Below are positions 1-6,983 of a stretch of DNA of 11,833 nt, one piece after another. Below the pieces are notes generated by a model, which saw only the letters and a list, made by a program, of their open reading frames with translations, was not told where the DNA came from and searched no databases. The first letter of the stretch is position 1, and each line of letters starts with the position of its first letter. Source of the stretch: JANNAV01 sp031384695 (GTDB taxonomy: Bacteria; Pseudomonadota; Alphaproteobacteria; Rhodobacterales; Rhodobacteraceae); contig JANNAV010000089.1 of assembly GCA_031384695.1 (NCBI GenBank), positions 1-11,833 on the forward strand, in the 5' to 3' direction. Both the position numbers and the translations under genes were made by a program.

Positions 1-972
1 AAGCGGGTTGGTGATGCCGCCCAGCAACATGGCGATCACCAATGTCAGGCTGAACGGCAGTTTCACCAACGTGGCCACCAGCATCACCAGCGCCCCCGCT
101 GTGGCGAGCCACAGCACAAGGGTGCGCCTGTCCATCCGGTCCGACATCCAGCCGATCGGGTATTGCAGCGCAAGTCCGCCCACATAAAGCGCCGCCACAA
201 ACAGCGCGATCTGCCCGATCCGCAGGCCCGAAAGCGCCCCCCAGACCGACGACATGCCGAACATCGCCGAAAACACCCCGCCCGTCAGCAGCATGCCAAC
301 GCAGCCCAGCGGCGAGGTGCGGAACAGGCGGCGAAAGCTCATCGCTTCGATCTTGTCGAAAGTGGGGGCCGGGGTGGCGGCCAGCAGGATCGGCATGAAG
401 GCCAAAGACACCAGCACCGAGGGGATGATGAACAACCCATAGCCAGTGGGATCGCCCAGCGACAGCAGACCCTGACTGGCGATGATGCCCACCATTTGCA
501 CGATCATATAGGCCGAAAGCGCCTGCCCACGGGTCTCGTTCGTCGCGGTGTTGTTCAGCCAGCTTTCGGCGGTGACATAGATGCCGGAAAAGCAAAAGCC
601 GATCACGATGCGCATCACCGACCAGGCGAACCAATCCTGAAACAGCCAGTTGGTGATGCCGGAGTTGGTCAGCATCCACGCAGGCAGGTGCCAGTCCAGC
701 ACCATCGGATACAGGATCAACACCGCCGAGATCAGCGAGCCAAGCGCCGAGAACACCCGCACATGCCCCACCCGGCGGATCATCTCGGGTGCCAGCCGCG
801 AGCCGCCGAGAAAGCCGATATAATAGGACGACATCACGAGCGACAACTCGAAGGTCGAGAACCCCTCGCGCGCGCCCCGGATGCCCAAAAGCGAGCCCTG
901 CACCCCGTTGCCCACCATCAGCAGCATCACCCCCAGCAGCAGCGGCCATGATTGGATCAGAACTTTCAGCAT
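1..972 (-). CDS. MFS transporter, YcaD-like (3' end cut off by window edge)
   Basis: This is a membrane transporter of the major facilitator superfamily; the substrate is unknown. The first 324 codons are present and the reading frame is still open at base 1, so the carboxy end is missing. Hydrophobic helices lie at about residues 9-29, 43-57, 73-92, 115-135, 150-170 and 178-198, followed by a basic central loop (about 201-222) and further helices from about 223. YYIGFLGG (50-57), RIVIGFCFSGIYVTAESWLN (121-140), RGQALSAYM (148-156) and the loop motif GWMSDRMDRR (274-283) resemble E. coli YcaD as I remember it (family knowledge). The ATG start at 972 has GGAG about 7 nt upstream. It begins 38 nt after queA on the same strand, so it is probably cotranscribed. 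Odd: residues about 93-113 form an extra stretch between the third and fourth helices. A role linked to queuosine is not supported by the sequence. Confidence 0.88.
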   Translation of the reverse strand, partial: MLKVLIQSWPLLLGVMLLMVGNGVQGSLLGIRGAREGFSTFELSLVMSSYYIGFLGGSRLAPEMIRRVGHVRVFSALGSLISAVLILYPMVLDWHLPAWMLTNSGITNWLFQDWFAWSVMRIVIGFCFSGIYVTAESWLNNTATNETRGQALSAYMIVQMVGIIASQGLLSLGDPTGYGLFIIPSVLVSLAFMPILLAATPAPTFDKIEAMSFRRLFRTSPLGCVGMLLTGGVFSAMFGMSSVWGALSGLRIGQIALFVAALYVGGLALQYPIGWMSDRMDRRTLVLWLATAGALVMLVATLVKLPFSLTLVIAMLLGGITNPL

Positions 973-1010
973 GGGCAGGCTCCGGGGGCTTGGGCGTGAT
1001 TCGGGTGCGG

Positions 1011-2042
1011 TCAGGGGATCAGCAACGAGGCGTCGCCGTAAGAGAAAAAGCGGTAGTTTTCGGCGATGGCGTGGGCGTAGATGGTTTTGATGCGCGCGTG
1101 GCCCATCAATGCCGACACCAGCAGCAGCAGGGTGGATTTGGGCAGGTGGAAATTGGTCATCAGCGCATCGGCCACCTGAAAGCGGTAGCCGGGATAGATG
1201 AAGATATCGGTGGGGCCGCTCCAGGGCGCGATGCGGCCCTGATGGCTTGCCGCCTCGATCAGGCGCAGGGCGGTGGTGCCGACGGGGATGATGCGGCCAC
1301 CGGCGGCTTTGGTGGCGTTGATCTCGACGGCGGCGGTTTGGGTGACCTCGCCCCATTCGGCGTGCATGCGGTGGGTGGCGATATCGTCTACCTTCACCGG
1401 CAGGAAGGTGCCTGCCCCGACATGCAGGGTAACCTCGGTGAAGGTGATGCCGCGGGCTTGCAGCGCCGCGAGCAGGGCCGCATCGAAATGCAGCGAGGCG
1501 GTGGGAGCGGCGACGGCACCGGCGTGGCGGGCGAATACGGTCTGGTAATCGAAATTGTCCTGCGCATCGGCGGGGCGTTTGGCGGCGATATAGGGGGGCA
1601 AGGGCATCAGGCCCGCCTCGGCAAGAGCGGTATCGAAACCGGCGCCGGTCAGGTTGAAGGCAAGCTGCAGGTCGGTGGCGGACTTGGCGGTGACGGTGGC
1701 GGCAAGGGCATCGGAAAAGGTGATCACCTCGCCCGCATTCAGTTTGCGCAGGGGTTTGGCAAGGGCGCGCCAACCGGTGGCGCTGGGTTCCAGCAAGGTG
1801 ATTTCGATCCGGGCGCGGGCGTCAGCGCGCAGGCGGTGGCCGAACAGGCGCGCGGGGATTACGCGGGTGTTGTTCAGCACCAGACGGTCGCCGGGCCGAA
1901 AGATATCCGGCAGATCATGCACCTGCAGATCGCGGATGCCGTCGCCTTCGGCCAGCAGCAGCCGTGCTGCGGTGCGGGGGCGTGCCGGGCGGGTGGCAAT
2001 CAGCGCCTCGGGCAGTTCGAAATCGAAATCGGTCAGTTTCAT
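1011..2042 (-). CDS. queA: S-adenosylmethionine:tRNA ribosyltransferase-isomerase (QueA)
   Basis: QueA transfers and isomerises the ribosyl part of S-adenosylmethionine onto preQ1 at the wobble base of GUN-anticodon tRNAs. This makes epoxyqueuosine, the penultimate step of queuosine synthesis, in the cytoplasm. The 343 residues are a full family length. Family blocks seen in order include FDFELPEALIATRPA near the start, LVLNNTRVIPARL, PLPPYI, YQTVFARHAGAVAAPTASLHF (split here only for reading), TLHVGAGTFLPV, HRMHAEWGEV, GRIIPVGTTALR, FIYPGYRF, TNFHLPKSTLLLLVSALMG and ENYRFFSYGDA near the end. The ATG at 2042 overlaps the stop of the upstream YhdP-like gene (ATGA, 2039-2042), and AGGGGA lies about 7 nt before it, so translation is probably coupled. 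No key block appears to be missing. The usual partner tgt is not in the window. Identification is secure from sequence alone. Confidence 0.97.
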   Translation of the reverse strand: MKLTDFDFELPEALIATRPARPRTAARLLLAEGDGIRDLQVHDLPDIFRPGDRLVLNNTRVIPARLFGHRLRADARARIEITLLEPSATGWRALAKPLRKLNAGEVITFSDALAATVTAKSATDLQLAFNLTGAGFDTALAEAGLMPLPPYIAAKRPADAQDNFDYQTVFARHAGAVAAPTASLHFDAALLAALQARGITFTEVTLHVGAGTFLPVKVDDIATHRMHAEWGEVTQTAAVEINATKAAGGRIIPVGTTALRLIEAASHQGRIAPWSGPTDIFIYPGYRFQVADALMTNFHLPKSTLLLLVSALMGHARIKTIYAHAIAENYRFFSYGDASLLIP

Positions 2043-5000
2043 CCGCCCGTCCCCTGATCGGGGGCCAGAACCGGGGCCGGGCTGCGGAAAATTTCGCGGA
2101 ACAGGCCCGGCGTCAGGATCGACAGCGGGTTGACGGTGATCTCGGGCGCATCGGCACTGCCGCGCAAGGCATAGTTAAAGCCGAGAAGCCCCTCGCCGCG
2201 CTTGCTGAAAATAGCACCGATGCCGTTCAGCAGATAGATCGGCGAGACCACCCCCTGCATCGCCAGCTTGCCATTGCCGCTTTGATAGACCCCCGCCATC
2301 GACACCCCCAGCGAGGCCCCGATGGCCGAGCCGCGCTGCACCTCAACCGCGTTAGGGGTCAGGCGGAACTCAGCCTCGGCCTTGTTGAACTGAATGCCGG
2401 TGCCGTTCAACTGCTCCAACAGGCCGATCACGCTGATGGCCGACAGAAGTTCGGCAAGGATCGAGGTTTTGCGCACCCGGAAGTTGGAAATCTGCACCAC
2501 GCCGTCATATTGGCCGGAGGCGGCACGCGGGGTCAGGCGCAGATCAAGCTTGCCGTTGCGGGCCGAGGCGAACACCCCCGCCGCCGCCAGCGCCTCGCCC
2601 GCATCATCCGATTGCAGCCGCACCGCCGAGCCGTTGGCCGATGGCACCACCGTGCCGCGCACCGCCGCCCTGTCGTTCAGCAAAGCGGTGAAATCGCCGT
2701 TCAGCCCGCCGGTCTGGCTGAAACTGCCACGAAAGCGGGTGAACTCGATCCCCGAAGCCACGCGCAACCCGTCCAGTTGCAATTCAAGCGGGCCACCGCC
2801 AGAGCCCGAGGATTTGCGCGCCCGCGCATCGGGCATCCGGCGCATATCGACGGTGCCGCCGGTAACGGCGATGGCGACATTGCGCTTGCCGCGCCCGGTG
2901 ATCGTCACCTCGGCATCCAGCCAGTCATCCAGTTGCACCCGCGAGAACCGCGCCGTCTCAAGCCCGCCGCCTGCGCGGGTGGTCACGCTGCCGCTGGCTT
3001 TCAGGCCCGCGGCATCAAGGGCAAGACTGTCCACCTTCGGCACCGCCCCCAGCTTTGCGGCGACGATCAGGCTGCCTCTGGTCTTGGCGGCTTTGGACCA
3101 GCCCAACTCGGGAATGGCAAGCCCCACCCCGATCAGATCCGAGGTAAGGCGCAATTCGCCCGGCGCATCCTTGGCCAGATCAATCACCACCTGCCCCTGC
3201 CCCGAGCCAGACACCATGCCCGATGGCAAGCCAAGCCCGAACTCTTCGGCGGTGGTTTGTGACAGGGTAACCCGCCCCTCGATACGGGCGCGGCCTTTGG
3301 CCTCAAGCCCGAAGCCTTGGGTAAAGGTCACATCGAACGGCACCCGGCCGATCTGACCCGCGCCGTTGATCGTAAGGCCCGCAGGATCAGCCGCCACCGC
3401 AAGGCTATCGGCGGTGATCACCCGCTTTGGCACCAGAATATCGGAATGAAACGCCGAAACCGTGCCCGACACATCGTAATCCACATCCTTCAGCGCCACC
3501 TTCTTTTGCAGCGGCAAGGTCAGATGGGTGCGGATGCGGGCCTGCCCCTCGCCCAGATTGACCGGCCGTTCGGCCTTTTTCAGAAAGTTGAAGGGTGGCA
3601 GATCCAGCAAGGACAGGGCGGCGGTCAGGCTGCTGCGGGTTTCCAGCGTGATATCGGCAATCGCCGGGATCCGGGTGATATCGGGCACCGCGAACACCGA
3701 ACCCGCAATGTCGATGACGCCGCCTTCGGGCGGGGTGACGGTGCCGCGCGACACCACCAGCGTGTTGGTTTTCCCCTCGATGGTGGCATAGCCGTAACCG
3801 GATACGATCGGCGGCAGGGTTGGCAGAAACCGCACCACCGCATCGGCAAAGGAATAGCCCAGATGCAGGCGCGGCTCGGTGCCGGGGGCGATGCGCAGCG
3901 CCGCCTTCACATCAAACAGCGTGCCCTCCAGCAGGTTCCGCTCCAGCCAGGCGCGGGTGGCGGGCACCAGAGTGACCGGCCAGAGCGCCAGCAGCCGGTC
4001 ATGGCTGATCTCGTTCAGGCCGATATCAATCGACGAGCGCCAGCCGCCGGGATCGGCGCTGATCCGGCCCGAGGCGAGGATGCGGCGCTTGTCCTCGGTC
4101 AGCGACAACTGCCCGATATCGAGCAGGAACGGATCGAGCCGCAGCCGCAGGTCCAGCGCCCCGGTGGTAAAGCGCACCGGTTCGCGGAACAGGCCCTCGG
4201 GATCGACCATAACTTGCGAAAACGCGATCTGGCTGAGAAAGGCCGCCGGGCGTTTGCCCACCAGCGGCCCGGTGATCCGGCGGCCATCATCGCGCAGGAT
4301 ATAGCTGCTGCCGGTGGCCTTGATCCTCAACGACCGGCTCTCCACCGCCAGATCGGTCAGCGCGATGCGCCCCTTTGCGGGATCATAGCTGAGGCCGAAT
4401 CCGGCATGCTCAAAGGCGATGGGGCGGGTTTCGGGGCTGGGTTGCAGCGCCCCCGCCCCCAGATCAAGCCTGCCCTCAAGGGCGGTGATCCCCAGGGAGG
4501 TGACGGTGGTGGATATGCGCCCGGAAATCGGCGCATCAAGAATGCCGAGGAAGGCCAGCGGCGCGAGTTGGCTGGCCAGATCCTGCGCCGCCACATTGTC
4601 GATGGCGGCGGTGACGCGGGCGCTGTTGGTGCCTTTGGGCACGATTGCGGTCAGCACCGCATGGGCGGGTGCGGCCCCCGGGGTGGCCCCCGAAGAGGCG
4701 AGTGACAGGCCAAGTTCGGCGGCAATTTCGGCGCTGCGGTTTTGCACCGTCAGGCGGCCATCGCCAACCTGCCAGGTCTTGCCGCTTTGCAGATCCTGCA
4801 AGGTCAGCGACAGGGCCTCGGCCTCGATCAGGGTCAGGGCCGAGGCGGCGGGGTTGGCCAACGCCTTGTCGGCCACCTCGAACAGCTTGGCGAAACTGTC
4901 GATCTGCGGCGCCGAGGCCCCCGGCCCGAACGAGAAATCAAACCGGCCGTTGCGGTCGCGCAGCACATTCACCCGCGCCCCCACCAGACGCAGGCTTTGT

Positions 5001-5416
5001 GGGCGGATCTGGCCATGCAGCAGGGCCGCAGGGTTCAGGGTGATGCGCAGATCGGGCAAGGTCAGCAGGGACTGGCCACCGGGTTTCAGCAGCCGCAGGT
5101 CTTCAAAGCGCAGGCGCGGCACCCAATCGGTATCCACCGTCACCTCCACAGCACCAATGGCCACGGCGGCCTCGGGCAGCGATTGGGCCAGCGCGCGGTT
5201 CACCCTCGCTTCAATTTCGGCCACGGCCCAGATCGGCAAAGGAATGGGTTTGCCGGTCAGGGCAAGGGCCGCAAACACCAGCCCGAAGGCCACGAACAGC
5301 AGGAACAGCCGCACATAAAGGCCGGCACTGAAAATGCTGCGGCGGCGGGGCTTTCCGGGCGGTGGCGGCAGGGCTTTGGCTGCGCCCACCTCGCTGATCT
5401 GCCCCGGCTCTGCCAT
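2039..5416 (-). CDS. YhdP-like AsmA-family envelope protein (DUF3971/AsmA-like C-terminal)
   Basis: This is a large 1125-residue AsmA-superfamily protein. E. coli YhdP (about 1266 residues) is an inner-membrane-anchored bridge implicated in moving phospholipid to the outer membrane; a similar role here is inferred. Seen: a short basic, proline-rich cytoplasmic tail (about 1-29), one transmembrane segment (about 33-54), then a long periplasmic region of repeating short beta strands with no cysteine-rich or catalytic motif, as expected of a beta-groove protein. The carboxy end has the AsmA-like domain and the NPLSILTPGLFREIF signature typical of alphaproteobacterial members, then a short proline-rich tail. 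A glycine/serine linker (SSGSGGG) occurs at about residues 855-862. The ATG at 5416 has GAGGGA upstream. The gene leads a probable operon with queA and the MFS gene, and is divergent from bcp. Family membership is firm; the exact function is not. Confidence 0.88.
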   Translation of the reverse strand: MAEPGQISEVGAAKALPPPPGKPRRRSIFSAGLYVRLFLLFVAFGLVFAALALTGKPIPLPIWAVAEIEARVNRALAQSLPEAAVAIGAVEVTVDTDWVPRLRFEDLRLLKPGGQSLLTLPDLRITLNPAALLHGQIRPQSLRLVGARVNVLRDRNGRFDFSFGPGASAPQIDSFAKLFEVADKALANPAASALTLIEAEALSLTLQDLQSGKTWQVGDGRLTVQNRSAEIAAELGLSLASSGATPGAAPAHAVLTAIVPKGTNSARVTAAIDNVAAQDLASQLAPLAFLGILDAPISGRISTTVTSLGITALEGRLDLGAGALQPSPETRPIAFEHAGFGLSYDPAKGRIALTDLAVESRSLRIKATGSSYILRDDGRRITGPLVGKRPAAFLSQIAFSQVMVDPEGLFREPVRFTTGALDLRLRLDPFLLDIGQLSLTEDKRRILASGRISADPGGWRSSIDIGLNEISHDRLLALWPVTLVPATRAWLERNLLEGTLFDVKAALRIAPGTEPRLHLGYSFADAVVRFLPTLPPIVSGYGYATIEGKTNTLVVSRGTVTPPEGGVIDIAGSVFAVPDITRIPAIADITLETRSSLTAALSLLDLPPFNFLKKAERPVNLGEGQARIRTHLTLPLQKKVALKDVDYDVSGTVSAFHSDILVPKRVITADSLAVAADPAGLTINGAGQIGRVPFDVTFTQGFGLEAKGRARIEGRVTLSQTTAEEFGLGLPSGMVSGSGQGQVVIDLAKDAPGELRLTSDLIGVGLAIPELGWSKAAKTRGSLIVAAKLGAVPKVDSLALDAAGLKASGSVTTRAGGGLETARFSRVQLDDWLDAEVTITGRGKRNVAIAVTGGTVDMRRMPDARARKSSGSGGGPLELQLDGLRVASGIEFTRFRGSFSQTGGLNGDFTALLNDRAAVRGTVVPSANGSAVRLQSDDAGEALAAAGVFASARNGKLDLRLTPRAASGQYDGVVQISNFRVRKTSILAELLSAISVIGLLEQLNGTGIQFNKAEAEFRLTPNAVEVQRGSAIGASLGVSMAGVYQSGNGKLAMQGVVSPIYLLNGIGAIFSKRGEGLLGFNYALRGSADAPEITVNPLSILTPGLFREIFRSPAPVLAPDQGTGG

Positions 5417-5541
5417 CTGGTCCCTCGTGCTGCCGGATCGGATCCCGGCCTGATGCTATGCTGCGGCGGGGTTGCCTTTATCTTTGCCGGAAGGCAACTA
5501 GATCGCCAAGAGGATAACCATAAAAAGGCAAGGAGCCGCCC
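5417..5541. promoter_or_regulatory. divergent promoter region between the YhdP-like gene and bcp
   Basis: These 125 non-coding bases separate two divergent genes, so promoters for both must lie here or further inside the genes. The part from about 5471 to 5530 is clearly richer in A and T than its surroundings. It holds a perfect 8-bp inverted repeat (listed separately). On the plus strand TTGCCG (5484-5489) could act as a -35 box, but no good -10 box follows at 16-18 bases, so I do not assign a start point. AAGGAG (5530-5535) is the bcp ribosome binding site, six bases before its ATG. On the minus strand GAGGGA precedes the YhdP-like ATG. Confidence 0.6.
5471..5498. repeat. 8-bp inverted repeat, candidate operator
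   Basis: GTTGCCTT (5471-5478) and AAGGCAAC (5491-5498) are exact reverse complements separated by 12 bases. The dyad sits in the middle of the divergent promoter region, about 45-70 bases upstream of bcp, where a regulator dimer or RNA polymerase would bind. It is not a terminator in context, because no gene ends here. The regulator is unknown. Confidence 0.5.
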
Positions 5542-6003
5542 ATGATTGCGCAAGGCCAGACCGCCCCCGATTTTAATCTGCCCCGCGATAGCGGCAGCAT
5601 GATCAGCCTTTCTGCCCTGCGTCCGGGCAAGGTTGTGCTGTATTTCTATCCTAAGGACGACACGCCAGGCTGCACCCTTGAAGGGCAGGACTTCACCGCA
5701 CGGATCGCCGATTTTGCGGCCGCGGGCACCCAGGTGATCGGGATTTCCAAAGATTCGGTGGCGTCGCACGAAAAGTTTTGCCGCAAACAAGGGCTTGGCA
5801 TCGCGCTGGTTTCAGACGAGGCGGGGCACACCTGCGAAGATTACGGCGTCTGGCTGGAGAAAAGCATGTATGGCAAAACCTATATGGGGATCGAGCGGAC
5901 GACCGTTCTGATCGACAGCGCGGGCAAAGTGGCGCGGGTATGGAACAAGGTCTCGGTCAAAGGCCATGCGGATGAGGTGCTGGCGGCGGCGCAGGCAATA
6001 TGA
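5542..6003 (+). CDS. bcp: thioredoxin-dependent peroxiredoxin, Bcp/PrxQ family
   Basis: Bcp/PrxQ enzymes reduce hydrogen peroxide and organic hydroperoxides in the cytoplasm, using thioredoxin-type donors. The 153 residues are the usual length. The thioredoxin-fold signature FYPKDDTPGCT (35-45) holds the peroxidatic cysteine C44, with T41 and P42 in the conserved Pro-x-x-x-Thr/Ser-x-x-Cys pocket; R119 in ERTT is the likely active-site arginine. E. coli-type Bcp has a resolving cysteine five residues after the first, but here that position is Q49. C80, in KFCRKQ, is 36 residues after C44, the spacing of the alpha-3-type PrxQ enzymes such as Xylella PrxQ (family knowledge), so C80 is the likely resolving cysteine. 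A third cysteine is C98. AAGGAG lies 6 nt before the ATG. The stop overlaps the next gene as ATGA. Peroxide regulation cannot be judged from the sequence. Confidence 0.95.
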   Translation: MIAQGQTAPDFNLPRDSGSMISLSALRPGKVVLYFYPKDDTPGCTLEGQDFTARIADFAAAGTQVIGISKDSVASHEKFCRKQGLGIALVSDEAGHTCEDYGVWLEKSMYGKTYMGIERTTVLIDSAGKVARVWNKVSVKGHADEVLAAAQAI

Positions 6004-6803
6004 CCCTGGCGGCGATGGCGGTTGAGGTGCTGATGTGCGGCGATGGCCGCGCCAAGGCCGCCCTCAGCCAGCGCCACGCGGCGGAATGGCTGCGGGTGCG
6101 GGGCGTGGTGGGGCATGCGGCCCCACCGATGCAGCCCGCCCGGCCACGGCACCCCGAAGTGCTGCCACCGCGCGACATGCCACGCCGCAAGCCCGGCTCG
6201 CCCGAGGGGCGCATCGCCCTGCTGCATGCGGTGGCGCATATCGAACTGAACGCGATTGATCTGCACTGGGATATCATCGCGCGCTTTACCGCCCATCCGA
6301 TGCCCATGGGATTCTACGACGACTGGGTGCGCGCCGCATCCGAAGAAGCCAATCATTTCAACCTGCTCTGCGACTGTCTTGAAGCGGCGGGCAGCCATTA
6401 TGGCGCGATGCCCGCCCATGCCGGCCTGTGGCGCGCCGCCGAGGATACCGCGCATGATCTGAAAGGCCGCCTTGCCGTGGTGCCGATGGTGCTGGAGGCG
6501 CGGGGCCTTGATGTGACACCCGGGATGATCGCCCTCTTTCAAAAGGCGGGTGATGCGCAGGCGCTGGCGGCGCTGAACGTGATTTATGCCGAAGAGGTGG
6601 CGCATGTGGCTTATGGCGCGAAATGGTTCAACTGGCTGTGCGGGCGCGACGGGGAAGACCCGAAAGAGGTGTTTCATGCGCTGGTGCGGCAGTATTTTCA
6701 TGGCAACCTGAAGCCGCCCTTCAACGTGGAAAAGCGCGCCGAGGCCGGGTTGCCGCCGGATTTCTACTGGCCTTTGGTGGACGGGGACGCACCGCTGGCG
6801 TGA
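6000..6803 (+). CDS. DUF455 family ferritin-like protein
   Basis: This 267-residue protein matches the DUF455 family (COG2833), which has a ferritin-like four-helix fold and no firmly assigned function. The pattern of possible di-iron ligands is complete: E82 in HIELNAIDLHWD, E116-x-x-H119 in SEEANHF, E166 in LEARGLD, and E199-x-x-H202 in AEEVAHV. This is the two-half E plus ExxH arrangement of ferritin-like oxygenases and oxidases. The amino end (1-70) is arginine- and proline-rich, and the carboxy end (236-257) holds the conserved KPPFN...AGLPPDFYWP. No signal peptide or membrane segment is visible, so it should be cytoplasmic. Its ATG overlaps the bcp stop (6000-6003) and has no strong ribosome binding site, so translation probably depends on bcp. 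A role in iron or peroxide chemistry, or in hydroxylating an unknown substrate, is inference. Confidence 0.9.
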   Translation: MTLAAMAVEVLMCGDGRAKAALSQRHAAEWLRVRGVVGHAAPPMQPARPRHPEVLPPRDMPRRKPGSPEGRIALLHAVAHIELNAIDLHWDIIARFTAHPMPMGFYDDWVRAASEEANHFNLLCDCLEAAGSHYGAMPAHAGLWRAAEDTAHDLKGRLAVVPMVLEARGLDVTPGMIALFQKAGDAQALAALNVIYAEEVAHVAYGAKWFNWLCGRDGEDPKEVFHALVRQYFHGNLKPPFNVEKRAEAGLPPDFYWPLVDGDAPLA

Positions 6804-6808
6804 TCACC

Positions 6809-6870
6809 CCCGCCCTGTCATCGGCGGTTTTCTGCCGACGGTGGCTGGTTTTTGCTGGTGACAGGGCGGG
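6809..6870 (+). terminator. 12-bp inverted repeat after the bcp-DUF455 operon
   Basis: CCCGCCCTGTCA (6809-6820) and TGACAGGGCGGG (6859-6870) are perfect reverse complements beginning five bases after the DUF455 stop. The 38-base loop contains a second small hairpin, TCGGC (6821-6825) with GCCGA (6834-6838), stacked directly on the outer stem. Position suggests a terminator for the bcp operon. The run after the right arm (CTTTGGTCAAATTTG) is only moderately T-rich and the loop is long for an intrinsic terminator, so it could instead protect the 3' end of the RNA. Confidence 0.5.
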
Positions 6871-6885
6871 CTTTGGTCAAATTTG

Positions 6886-6914
6886 TTGCGACAGGCGGGG
6901 GGGGCGGATAAAAA
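6886..6914 (+). promoter_or_regulatory. candidate sigma-70-type promoter for the M23-bactofilin operon
   Basis: TTGCGA (6886-6891) and TAAAAA (6909-6914) are separated by 17 bases and match 4 of 6 bases each of the -35 and -10 consensus. Transcription would begin near 6921, about 60 bases before the chosen M23 start. The spacer contains eight consecutive G residues (6897-6904), so the distance between the boxes would change if that run slipped. Assignment is from pattern only. Confidence 0.42.
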
Positions 6915-6932
6915 GACGAACTTCCCCTGTAT

Positions 6933-6966
6933 TGCAGGTTGCGATCTTTCCCCTTTTCGACCTGCA
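6933..6966 (+). repeat. 7-bp inverted repeat in the M23 leader
   Basis: TGCAGGT (6933-6939) and ACCTGCA (6960-6966) are exact reverse complements separated by a pyrimidine-rich 20-base loop. They lie between the candidate promoter and the M23 start, so they could form a leader stem or a protein-binding dyad. A 7-bp match with this spacing can occur by chance. Confidence 0.3.
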
Positions 6967-6983
6967 GACTGGAACAGCCCCAC

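Noticed and set aside
163..951. Long plus-strand open frame opposite the MFS gene
   Set aside because: The product is rich in R, H, Q and P with no recognisable motif, as expected for the reverse strand of a high-GC gene. The minus strand encodes clear membrane helices and MFS motifs.
5431..5450. GCCGG/CCGGC stem around a GGATCC site in the YhdP-like leader
   Set aside because: The 5-bp match and overlapping short palindromes are expected by chance in GC-rich sequence; no further evidence of function.
789..5545. Several long plus-strand open frames (such as 789-2057, 1964-3262, 3317-4705, 4742-5545)
   Set aside because: They lie opposite queA and the YhdP-like gene, which have strong family signatures. 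The antisense products are low-complexity G/A/Q/R/H sequence.
6939..6983. TTG start at 6939 for the M23 gene
   Set aside because: It would add 15 residues unlike the family amino end, TTG is a rare start, and no ribosome binding site precedes it. GTG at 6984 fits better, though not conclusively.
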